A DNA stretch of 20,734 nt from Clostridia bacterium. Its GTDB lineage: Bacteria; Bacillota_A; Clostridia; Christensenellales; Aristaeellaceae. The stretch is taken from NCBI GenBank assembly GCA_017648805.1, contig JAGCIC010000208.1, forward strand, positions 1 through 20,734, read 5' to 3'. A program made the translations under genes and the position numbers. The notes beneath the pieces were generated by a model. That model made no database searches. It was not told the origin of the DNA and saw nothing but the letters and a program-made list of their open reading frames with translations. Shown in pieces: positions 7,211-13,669 of this stretch (position 1 is its first letter; every line of letters begins with the position of its first letter).

Positions 7211-7307
7211 CGCACGCCAACTTCCGCTTAATGCTGCTGCCTCTCGGCCCTGACATGGTTCACGGCATGACGCCGCACGGGGCCTGCCTGTCATCACCCG
7301 TGGACGC
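7174..7307 (-). ncRNA. ffs: Signal recognition particle RNA, short bacterial (4.5S-like) form
   Basis: The minus strand carries the SRP RNA core: GUGAACCAUGUCAGG (7263-7249), then GCC-GAGA-GGC, then AGCAGCAUUAAGCGG (7239-7225). This is helix 8, with asymmetric and symmetric loops that bind Ffh, capped by a GNRA (GAGA) tetraloop. Flanking arms pair as GCGGCG/CGCCGC and GGCAGGC/GCCAGCC. Near the ends CGGGU pairs with GCCCG, giving one long hairpin with no room for an Alu domain. A promoter ends at 7313 and a T-rich stretch follows the 3' arm, so the RNA is about 130 nt; both ends are estimates. It works with Ffh and FtsY to target nascent membrane proteins. Confidence 0.9.
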
Positions 7308-7312
7308 GGTGG

Positions 7313-7341
7313 ATTATAGCATATTATTCCGGCAAATGCAA
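7313..7341 (-). promoter_or_regulatory. Promoter of the SRP RNA gene
   Basis: Minus strand TTGCAT (7341-7336), 17-base spacer, extended -10 TGC-TATAAT (-10 hexamer 7318-7313). The predicted transcript start is near 7306, at the 5' arm of the RNA hairpin. Confidence 0.8.
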
Positions 7342-7360
7342 GTAAAATATTGGCCGAAAG

Positions 7361-8101
7361 CTAAATCTTCTCCCGTATTTTCCCTATATAATCCCCGTCT
7401 ATCACGTCGTATCTGTCCTCAGGGGGATACAGTGCGCCGCCGTAGAAGATGTCCCGGTTGTTGGCGGTGGATGGATCCAGCAGGCTCTTAAACCTCGCCA
7501 CGTGGATCTGGTCACAGCCCGTGATCTCAAGTATCTTGTTCACGTTTTTCAGGTTCACGCCCGCGCCGGGCAGTATCTGAATGCGTCCGGCGGCAAACTC
7601 CACCATTTCCCGTATCACGTCCACGCCGTAGAACACGTCCGGCGCCAGGCCGCTGGTCAGCACCCGGTCTATGCCTATGTCTATAAGCTGGGAGAGCATC
7701 TTTTTCCAGTCGTCCGCCACGTCTATCGCCCGGTGGAACACCTTGGTTTTGCTGCCCGCCATGCGCGCCAGTTCCTTCGTGCGCCCGGCATCCAGGCTGC
7801 CGTCTTCCTTAAGGAAGCCGAACACCAGGCCGTCTGCGCCGTTTTCCAGCAGTTTCTCAGCGTCGGCGAGGGCCGTCATGTACTCCGCCTTCGTGTAGCA
7901 AAAACCGCCCTGGCGGGGGCGCACCATGGTCATCACGGGGAGATCCGCCAGCTTTTTCACGGTGATCAGTTCGCCTATGGACGGGGTAAGCCCGCCGTGG
8001 AACAGGCAGGAATTCAGTTCCACCCTGTCCGCGCCGCCGCTTTTCGCCGCAAGCACGTCTTCGACCGACCCGCAGCAGACCTCAAGCAAATACTTTTTCA
8101 T
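7361..8101 (-). CDS. cutC: CutC family protein
   Basis: A 246-residue TIM-barrel protein of the CutC family, first linked to copper homeostasis in E. coli; its true reaction is unsettled. Family landmarks in order are LEVCCGSVEDVLAAKSGGAD, RVELNSCLFHGGLTPS, MTMVRPRQGGFCY, VFHRAIDV, IDRVLTSG and LPGAGVN. Length equals E. coli CutC (248). The start at 8101 is supported by CGGAGG five bases upstream; an in-frame ATG at 8122 lies ahead of that site. No copper ATPase, chaperone or CsoR is adjacent, so copper function is not supported by context. A 13-base leader element shared with the next gene upstream sits 20 bases before the start. No terminator is visible before the SRP RNA promoter. Confidence 0.92.
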   Translation of the reverse strand: MKKYLLEVCCGSVEDVLAAKSGGADRVELNSCLFHGGLTPSIGELITVKKLADLPVMTMVRPRQGGFCYTKAEYMTALADAEKLLENGADGLVFGFLKEDGSLDAGRTKELARMAGSKTKVFHRAIDVADDWKKMLSQLIDIGIDRVLTSGLAPDVFYGVDVIREMVEFAAGRIQILPGAGVNLKNVNKILEITGCDQIHVARFKSLLDPSTANNRDIFYGGALYPPEDRYDVIDGDYIGKIREKI

Positions 8102-8120
8102 ATTTCCTCCGAAAACGGTC

Positions 8121-8133
8121 ATTTATGCAACAT
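8121..8133 (-). repeat. 13-base leader motif, copy 1 (before cutC)
   Basis: ATGTTGCATAAAT on the minus strand, 20 bases upstream of the cutC ATG. An identical copy sits at 8640-8628 before the YegP-like gene, in the same orientation and at nearly the same distance from the start. Confidence 0.6.
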
Positions 8134-8175
8134 CGCGCGGGTATTCCCGCTGCGATCCATGCTCGTATATTGGCC

Positions 8176-8216
8176 AAAATACAATGAAACGCCCGGAATG
8201 AGACCTCATCCCGGGC
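8176..8216 (-). terminator. Intrinsic terminator after the YegP-like gene
   Basis: Minus strand GCCCGGGATGA-GGTC-TCATTCCGGGC (8216-8191) forms an 11-bp stem with one G-T pair, followed by GTTTCATTGTATTTTGG. It lies 12 bases after the stop codon. Confidence 0.78.
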
Positions 8217-8228
8217 ATCCGTATCCGA

Positions 8229-8609
8229 TTATGCTTCTTCGGTGGTATCTTCGATATTGCACTCGGCTGCGTTCTTCTTCACAGACTCGATGCCGTTTAA
8301 GCAGCTCTTCAGGGACTTGTAGCTCTCGCTGGCGGCGATGATCTCGCCGTTCTTGGCCTTCAGGCGGAAGCGGAACTCGCCGGCCTTGTCGTTGTAGATC
8401 TCGAACTTGGGATGCTTTACCTTCTCGAAGCCTTCCTGGGTCTGATCCTCAACGCCCGCCACGGGAGCGTTCTTGGCCACACTGGCGATGCCCTTTTTGC
8501 AGGCGGATTTGGTGGTGTAAACTTCGCTGGTGGCGATGATCTCGCCGTTGGAAGCCTTCAGGTTGAACATAACGCCGGTTTTCGCGGCCTTGATGATGAA
8601 CTTGCCCAT
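8229..8609 (-). CDS. Tandem YegP/DUF1508 domain protein
   Basis: A 126-residue protein made of two YegP (DUF1508) repeats. The first is at about residues 2-53 (GKFIIKAAKTGVMFNLKA, GEIIATSEVYTTKSACKKGI) and the second at about 66-120 (PKFEIYNDKAGEFRFRLKA, GEIIAASESYKSLKSCLNGI). Each repeat is a short beta-beta-beta-alpha unit, and the two form a compact dimer-like fold. The family is widespread and its biochemical role is unknown. The start at 8609 has GGAGGG six bases upstream. A near-consensus promoter and a downstream terminator make this a single-gene unit. The promoter strength suggests an abundant protein. Confidence 0.93.
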   Translation of the reverse strand: MGKFIIKAAKTGVMFNLKASNGEIIATSEVYTTKSACKKGIASVAKNAPVAGVEDQTQEGFEKVKHPKFEIYNDKAGEFRFRLKAKNGEIIAASESYKSLKSCLNGIESVKKNAAECNIEDTTEEA

Positions 8610-8627
8610 AATTACCCTCCACAACAT

Positions 8628-8640
8628 ATTTATGCAACAT
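8628..8640 (-). repeat. 13-base leader motif, copy 2 (before the YegP-like gene)
   Basis: ATGTTGCATAAAT, identical to 8133-8121. It begins just after the -10 element, so it covers the expected transcription start. CAACAT recurs at 8622-8627 beside it. Confidence 0.6.
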
Positions 8641-8641
8641 G

Positions 8642-8670
8642 ATTATAACATAATAAAATGCGCATTTCAA
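8642..8670 (-). promoter_or_regulatory. Promoter of the YegP-like gene
   Basis: Minus strand TTGAAA (8670-8665), 17-base spacer, TATAAT (8647-8642) with an extended TGT before the -10. Confidence 0.88.
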
Positions 8671-8720
8671 CCGTTTTTTTTGCATTTTGGGCAAAAAACC
8701 GGCCCGGAACGGGATTTCGC

Positions 8721-8748
8721 TTGACAAAAGCTCCCGGCTGGATAAAAT
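8721..8748 (+). promoter_or_regulatory. Promoter of the NUDIX gene
   Basis: TTGACA (8721-8726), 16-base spacer, TAAAAT (8743-8748), 21 bases before the start codon. Confidence 0.82.
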
Positions 8749-8769
8749 CATTCCGTAAGGAGGGTGAAA

Positions 8770-9222
8770 ATGCTAAAAAGCAGCCTTATTTACGTTGAAA
8801 ACGCCGGACGCTACCTGATGCTCCACCGGGTGAGCAAGTCAAACGACCCCAATAAGGATAAGTGGATAGGCGTGGGCGGCAAGCTGGAAGACGGCGAGAC
8901 GCCCGAAAAATGCGCCCGCCGCGAAATGACCGAGGAAACGGGCCTCACGCCCATGGATATGACCTACCGCGGGGTGGTCATGTTCCGTTCAGACAGATGG
9001 CCGGACGAGGAGATGCACCTGTTCACCTGCAAAGAGTTTTCGGGAAAACTGATCCCCTGCGACGAAGGCGTGCTGGAGTGGGTGGCTAAAGCAGACGTGC
9101 CGCGCCTGCCCATATGGGAAGGCGATAAGATCTTCCTCAAGCTCCTCGCCGAAGACGCTCCGTTTTTCAGGCTGGAGCTGCGGTACGAGGGCGAAAAACT
9201 CGCCGAGTGGAGCATGAAATAA
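8770..9222 (+). CDS. NUDIX hydrolase, MutT/8-oxo-dGTP diphosphatase-like
   Basis: A 150-residue NUDIX hydrolase that probably cleaves an oxidised or other nucleoside triphosphate to the monophosphate plus pyrophosphate. The complete NUDIX box GX5EX7REUXEEXGU is present at about residues 37-59 (from GKLEDGE to EETGL), preceded by KWIGVGG. This KWIGVGGKLEDGE form is common in Gram-positive 8-oxo-dGTP diphosphatases. The start at 8770 is chosen because AGGAGG lies six bases upstream; a GTG at 8764 overlaps that site. It has its own promoter and faces the dnaX operon across a hairpin. Substrate is inferred from family resemblance only. Confidence 0.93.
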   Translation: MLKSSLIYVENAGRYLMLHRVSKSNDPNKDKWIGVGGKLEDGETPEKCARREMTEETGLTPMDMTYRGVVMFRSDRWPDEEMHLFTCKEFSGKLIPCDEGVLEWVAKADVPRLPIWEGDKIFLKLLAEDAPFFRLELRYEGEKLAEWSMK

Positions 9223-9285
9223 GCGCCTGAACGCCATTGTGCAGCGCTTGACCGGACCAGGGCAATGCGCGCTCCCTGCGTCTAA

Positions 9286-9323
9286 AGACAACACGGCGGC
9301 CGTATGCGGCCGCCGTGTTGTCT
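9286..9323. terminator. 17-bp perfect hairpin between convergent genes
   Basis: Positions 9286-9302 and 9307-9323 pair perfectly around a TATG loop. No U-run follows directly on either strand; the plus side reads GTCGCCTTATAC. It probably ends transcription or blocks 3' decay for both the NUDIX gene and the dnaX operon. Confidence 0.65.
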
Positions 9324-9382
9324 GTCGCCTTATACGCGGACTTAGGTACTTCTTTTTTTGCAAATGATTATCCCTGTCGCCG

Positions 9383-10255
9383 CTAACAGCCAAACTCCCC
9401 TTCATGCTTCTTGAAAAACTCGTAGTAGACGCGGGCGTTTTTCAGCTGCGTCCAGCTGTCGGCGACGCGCGCGTGATCGTCCAGGTCGATTATCTTCGCC
9501 CCGGGCAGCGCCAGCAGAAACGGCGAGTGGGTGCTTATCACCAGCTGATTTCCGCAGTACCTGACGCTCTCTTCCAGGAATTCCGCCAGTTTTACCTGGT
9601 TTTCGGGGCTTAAGCTGTTTTCGGGCTCGTCCAGCAGGCACAGGGTGTCCGGCTCGATCTTGTTCTGAAAGTACATAAGCGCGCTCTCCCCGTTTGAGCG
9701 CTCCCTGACGGTCTGTTCGGCCTCCGCCTTCATGAATTTGCTCAAGGTCTTGCTTCTTGCGAGATTCAGCTTTTTGAGCTCCTCCAGGTCGCCGATCGAT
9801 TTAAGCTGAAACTCCTCCGCCCTCTGCTTCCTCAGGCGGAAATATTCCTGTTCCAGCCCTTCCCGCCTTTGATACACGCCTTCGTTTACTGCGCGGATAT
9901 CCAGCATCATGTCGAACACGTCGTCGCTGGTGATTATGCGGCTGCCCCGCGGCACGGCTTCCTCCAGGGATACGGCGCACCTTGCCACGAAATCCTCGAA
10001 AAAGCGGGACCGGTTATACGGGCTGCTCCGTTCCAGCCGCAGTTTTTCGGCCATGACGTTGAGCGCCGTGCTCTTGCCGCTGCCGTTTCCGCCGTAGAGT
10101 ATGGTAACGGGGCTGAAGAATATCTCGTCCAGCCCCGCTTTAGGCAGCACTCCGTACGGGTACACCGTCTGGTCGTATGTGGTTTTCAGGTCGAACAGGA
10201 AGTCCGTCTCCTTTTCGTAACCCGGAAAATAAAACGCGCTCAGATACAGGCTCAT
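9383..10255 (-). CDS. AAA/ABC-type ATPase, COG3910-like
   Basis: A 290-residue single-domain ATPase of the SMC/ABC-related class. Walker A is GGNGSGKST (55-63), the signature-like motif is RSNGES (186-191), Walker B is LCLLDEPENSLSP (205-217), and the switch histidine is H243 in STHSPFLLALPGA. The SxGES, DEP and THSP block matches the predicted-ATPase family COG3910 as I recall it. Between Walker A and the signature a charged helical stretch (about 125-185) probably forms a coiled coil. It should dimerise on ATP; its job is unknown. No nuclease or reverse transcriptase partner is adjacent, so a defence role is unsupported. It is the last gene of the dnaX operon, 32 bases after the HAD gene, with only a weak ribosome binding site. 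Confidence 0.85.
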   Translation of the reverse strand: MSLYLSAFYFPGYEKETDFLFDLKTTYDQTVYPYGVLPKAGLDEIFFSPVTILYGGNGSGKSTALNVMAEKLRLERSSPYNRSRFFEDFVARCAVSLEEAVPRGSRIITSDDVFDMMLDIRAVNEGVYQRREGLEQEYFRLRKQRAEEFQLKSIGDLEELKKLNLARSKTLSKFMKAEAEQTVRERSNGESALMYFQNKIEPDTLCLLDEPENSLSPENQVKLAEFLEESVRYCGNQLVISTHSPFLLALPGAKIIDLDDHARVADSWTQLKNARVYYEFFKKHEGEFGC

Positions 10256-10287
10256 ATGGTATATCCGATGCTGATGAACGCCGGAGC

Positions 10288-11193
10288 TTACGACTCCAGC
10301 GACGTGTCCTCCCTGTTAAGCTGCAGCTGCCACTGGGGGATGCCGCCCCTCCTCGTGGCGTCCTCCACCTGGGAGGCGTGCATTGCGGATGCGGCGGTCT
10401 GGGCGGAAATGCGCTTTAACAGCACCCTGACCGTGTTTTCCAGCGGGCTGTTTTCGGTGTAATCCGCGGGCACGCAGTAGTCGCACCTCTCCTGCAGGAG
10501 CATGTTGTCCCCCAGGCTGCTGCCCCCTTCCGGGTACACGGCTATGGAGGTGCCGCCCTTGGATCGGGTCATCTTCATGCAGGGCACGTCGGTCAGCCCG
10601 TCTCCCACGTAGATCATGTTGGAAAACGGCACCCGGCGCTTGTATTCGGGGGTAAAACCGTTAAGGTCCCGGTCGTTGGTCATATCCAGTATGCCCTTGT
10701 TGATGCGGAACAGGTGCTGGGTCTTCTCGGTATAGTTTACCGCGGTGGCGGGCCACAGGGCGATGCCGTCCTCGCCGTACACGAAAGACGCGGCGAACAC
10801 GGCGGTAAACTCCTTTGCTATCTTGCTCCCGCCGATTATCTCCTTAAGGCCAGAAGAGATTATGTAATGCTCCACCTTAAGGCCGTACTCCAGGCCGATG
10901 TTGTTCACTCTGCCGAACCAGCTTTCCACACCGGGAAAGAACTCCACGGCCTCGCCCAGCTTTTCCAGCCCCTCGCGGGTGAGCAGGCGGGTGCCGCCGG
11001 AACGCAGTTTCATGTTCAGCATGTACGCAAGCACGCTGTCCATGCCGTGTTTAAGCTGCAGCTGGCGGCACTCTCCCCAGAAACTGGCGGGGTCTATATT
11101 CAGCCCCGGCAGGAAGGAATACTCCTGCTGGTCTCTGGGAGACAGCGTTTTGTCAAAGTCGTATATCAGCGCTGCAACGGGCATGTCGGGCAT
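10288..11193 (-). CDS. HAD-superfamily phosphatase
   Basis: A 301-residue haloacid dehalogenase-type phosphohydrolase. Motif I is YDFDKTLS with nucleophile D12 and general acid D14. Motif II is IISSG (S113/S114). A lysine for motif III is probably K157, and motif IV is VGDGLTDVPC with D198 and D202. The long helical stretch between motifs I and II (about 20-105) is the cap, as in PSP-like enzymes. Members with this layout are often annotated as HAD family hydrolases of unknown substrate. AAGGAGG eight bases before the ATG lies inside the last codons of the preceding gene, and the gap between the two is three bases. That points to coupled expression with the NfnA-like gene. Confidence 0.9.
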   Translation of the reverse strand: MPDMPVAALIYDFDKTLSPRDQQEYSFLPGLNIDPASFWGECRQLQLKHGMDSVLAYMLNMKLRSGGTRLLTREGLEKLGEAVEFFPGVESWFGRVNNIGLEYGLKVEHYIISSGLKEIIGGSKIAKEFTAVFAASFVYGEDGIALWPATAVNYTEKTQHLFRINKGILDMTNDRDLNGFTPEYKRRVPFSNMIYVGDGLTDVPCMKMTRSKGGTSIAVYPEGGSSLGDNMLLQERCDYCVPADYTENSPLENTVRVLLKRISAQTAASAMHASQVEDATRRGGIPQWQLQLNREDTSLES

Positions 11194-11196
11194 AAA

Positions 11197-12048
11197 TCAG
11201 ACCTCCTTTTTGAACAGGCGGCAAGTCTCCTCGTAAGCGTGTCTCTCAAACGCCGAATACATGCGTCCCCGGCGCATGGCCTCGTCAAAGTCCACCTGAT
11301 AGCCGTCGAAGTCCGGCCCGTCAACGCAGGCGAAACGGGTCACCCGGCCTTCGGAAGTGTTGAGCGAAAGGCGGCAGCCCCCGCACATGCCGGTGCCGTC
11401 TATCATTATGGGGTTCATGCTCACGGTCACGGGCACGCCGAAGGGTTTGCAGGCAAGCACGGTGAACTTCATCATCACCAGCGGGCCTATGGCGACCACC
11501 TTATCGAACGTCTCGCCGCCTTCCAGCAACGCCTTCAGCGGCTGGGTCACGTTGCCCTTTTCCCCGTAAGAGCCATCGTCGGTCATCACGATCAGCCTGT
11601 CGCAGCACTGCCTGAATTCTTCTTCAAGTATCACCAGATCCTTCGTGCGGAAGCCGATGATGCCCGTCACCCTGCAGCCCCGCTGCCTGAGCGCTTTGGC
11701 TATGGGCCAGGCGATGGCGCAGCCCACGCCGCCTCCCACTATGCAGGCGGAAGATATGCCCTCCAGGTCCGTAGGCTCGCCCAGCGGGCCGGCAAAGTCG
11801 GGTATGGAATCCCCTTCGTTCAGTTGGTTGAGCTTGAAGGTGGTGGCGCCGACTATCTGGAAGATTATGGTCACCAGTCCATTATCGGAGTCGGTTCCCG
11901 CCACGGTCAGGGGGATGCGCTCCCCGTCTTCGTCCGCGCGCAGGATTATGAACTGGCCGGGCTGCGCTTTGTTTGCCACCAGAGGCGCGCGCACATCCAT
12001 AAGGGTCACCGTGGGGTTCAATGATATCTTTCGGGCTATCTGGTACAT
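11197..12048 (-). CDS. NfnA-like FAD/NAD-binding 2Fe-2S flavoprotein
   Basis: A 283-residue member of the family named sulfide/dihydroorotate dehydrogenase-like FAD/NAD-binding proteins, which includes the NfnA subunit of NADH-dependent ferredoxin:NADP reductase. The N-terminal FAD barrel has RIPLTVAG (44-51). The nucleotide-binding loop is IVGGGVGCA (103-111), and IGPLVMMK (187-194) is typical. The 2Fe-2S motif is DGTGMCGGCRLS with C222 and C225, then C241 in FACVDGPDFDG. NfnA normally works with the large subunit NfnB (GltA-like), often encoded next door; none is present here. GAGGAG precedes the ATG, ten bases after the dnaX stop. Electron partner and substrate are open. Confidence 0.88.
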   Translation of the reverse strand: MYQIARKISLNPTVTLMDVRAPLVANKAQPGQFIILRADEDGERIPLTVAGTDSDNGLVTIIFQIVGATTFKLNQLNEGDSIPDFAGPLGEPTDLEGISSACIVGGGVGCAIAWPIAKALRQRGCRVTGIIGFRTKDLVILEEEFRQCCDRLIVMTDDGSYGEKGNVTQPLKALLEGGETFDKVVAIGPLVMMKFTVLACKPFGVPVTVSMNPIMIDGTGMCGGCRLSLNTSEGRVTRFACVDGPDFDGYQVDFDEAMRRGRMYSAFERHAYEETCRLFKKEV

Positions 12049-12058
12049 GATCCGCTCC

Positions 12059-13657
12059 TCAGTCCACTAAATTTATCTTGTCCCGTTCAGGGAAAACGTC
12101 GAATATGTTGCTCACGTCCCGTCCGTTCAGGGCGGGCTTGGGGGCGACGGGGGCATCCTGGGCCAGCACCAGCTTCATCTCCCGCCCGAACTCACGGGAC
12201 AGTTCCTTTTCTATGTCGGCGGTCTTGGTCTTTATGACCTCCCGCATGATCTCCCTTTCCCTGGGCAGGGAAGCCACCACGCTGTCACCGTCTGTCTTCA
12301 GGTATTTTATGCCGAACACCACGCCCCTGAAGCGGGGAAACGCCTTTTCGTAGGCGGCCAGGGCGCGGGCAAATTTCTCCCCGTCGCTGCCGGGAGCGGG
12401 CGGCGCGTCCGTCTGCGCCGCGGACGGCCTGACCTCATGGGATGCCGCCGAAGCGGGCGGAGCCTCCGTGCCGCGTGGCGCGGCGGAAACGGTAACCGTT
12501 CCGCTTTTAAGCTGCTTCTCCAGCGCTTCCATCCGCTCGGTCAGGCCCTCGGGGGTCTTTTCCCTGGACACCCGCGCCGCGCGCACCGCGCACATCTCTA
12601 TTACGCTTCTGGGGCTTGCGGCGTAGCGCATGTCGCCTTCCGCTTTTATGAACAGGTCCATGGAGCGCAGAAGCCGGTTGGTCTCGAACTTGTTTCCCTG
12701 TTCCATAAGCCGCTTCGCTGTCTCCGCGGTGACCTGGCAGATCTCTTCTGCCGCCTCGCCGGTTATCTGGGCGATAAGTATGTTCCTCAAATGCGCCGCG
12801 GTCTCCCTGGTGAACACCTGGGGATCGCGCCCGTCCTCCATGGCGGAGGCGATCAGCTTCAATGCGGTGTCCGCGTCCCCCGCCTCGAGAGCGTCTGTAA
12901 AGCGGAACATGAAGTCGTGGCCATTGGAGCCCAGCACGCGCCTGACCAGTTCCCCGTCCACCTCGCCGTCGGTATAGCTTAAGCACATATCCAGCAGACT
13001 CAGCGCATCCCTCATGCCGCCTTCCGCAGCGGACGCGATCTCCTCCACCGCGTCGGGGGTGGCCGTGCGGCTTATGCCGGCGAGCACCTCGCTTAGCCTT
13101 GCGGAGATGTTTTTGACTGAGATGCGCTTGAAGTCGAACCTCTGGCAGCGGCTGATCACCGTGGCGGGCAGTTTCTGGGGCTCCGTGGTGGCCAGGATGA
13201 ACACCGCGTGGGCGGGCGGTTCCTCCAGCGTCTTCAAAAGGGCATTGAACGCGCTGGCAGAGAGCATGTGCACCTCGTCCACAATATATACCTTGTATCT
13301 GCCCAAAGTGGGCGGATAGGCGATGCGGTCCCTTAACGCCCGCACTTCGTCCACGCCGTTGTTGGAGGCTGCGTCTATCTCCATCACGTCCAGGCTGCTC
13401 TCATCTTTCAGGCCCCGGCACACCTTGCATTCGCCGCAGGGCTCGCCGTTTATCGGATGCTCGCAGTTGAGCGCCCGGGCTAGCACCTTGGCTGTGGTGG
13501 TCTTGCCCGTGCCGCGGCTGCCGCAGAACAGATAGGCATGGGAAATATGCCCGCTCTCCAGCTGGTTTATAAGGGTGGTGGTGATCCGCTCCTGCCCGTA
13601 TATATCCCTGAACTTTTCCGGACGCCACGCCCGGTACAGCGCCTGATACTCGCTCAT
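12059..13657 (-). CDS. dnaX: DNA polymerase III subunit gamma/tau
   Basis: The clamp-loader ATPase of the replicative polymerase, 532 residues. It opens with MSEYQALYRAWRPEKFRDIY, typical of DnaX. Walker A is GSRGTGKT (46-53), the zinc cysteines are C65, C74, C77 and C80, Walker B is VDEVH (126-130), sensor 1 is ATTEP (156-160) and the arginine finger is in SRC (169-171). Domain III follows to about residue 360. A proline/alanine-rich linker runs around 395-425, and a C-terminal tau domain of about 100 residues follows. GAGAGGG precedes the ATG. The usual downstream partners ybaB and recR are not here. It lies 12 bases after the SGNH gene and ten before the NfnA-like gene. Confidence 0.97.
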   Translation of the reverse strand: MSEYQALYRAWRPEKFRDIYGQERITTTLINQLESGHISHAYLFCGSRGTGKTTTAKVLARALNCEHPINGEPCGECKVCRGLKDESSLDVMEIDAASNNGVDEVRALRDRIAYPPTLGRYKVYIVDEVHMLSASAFNALLKTLEEPPAHAVFILATTEPQKLPATVISRCQRFDFKRISVKNISARLSEVLAGISRTATPDAVEEIASAAEGGMRDALSLLDMCLSYTDGEVDGELVRRVLGSNGHDFMFRFTDALEAGDADTALKLIASAMEDGRDPQVFTRETAAHLRNILIAQITGEAAEEICQVTAETAKRLMEQGNKFETNRLLRSMDLFIKAEGDMRYAASPRSVIEMCAVRAARVSREKTPEGLTERMEALEKQLKSGTVTVSAAPRGTEAPPASAASHEVRPSAAQTDAPPAPGSDGEKFARALAAYEKAFPRFRGVVFGIKYLKTDGDSVVASLPREREIMREVIKTKTADIEKELSREFGREMKLVLAQDAPVAPKPALNGRDVSNIFDVFPERDKINLVD

Positions 13658-13669
13658 GTGTCCCTCTCT

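Noticed and set aside
7139..7297. N-terminal extension of glgP by 53 residues
   Set aside because: It would translate the SRP RNA; the good ribosome binding site and homology both begin at 7138.
1..8101. cutC and the metal ATPase as one metal-resistance cluster
   Set aside because: They are about 7 kb apart, in separate transcription units, with unrelated genes between.
7347..8178. Repeated ATATTGGCC(G/A)AA on both sides of cutC
   Set aside because: Only 11-12 bases, in unrelated settings (SRP promoter upstream region and a terminator tail), so chance is likely.
9383..10255. ATPase as an anti-phage defence gene
   Set aside because: No nuclease, toxin or reverse transcriptase neighbour, and no mobile-element context; the operon is housekeeping.
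10714..12024. 436-codon plus-strand frame opposite the HAD and NfnA-like genes
   Set aside because: Crosses two real genes with clear motifs on the other strand, and its product is His/Gly/Ala-rich without any recognisable domain.
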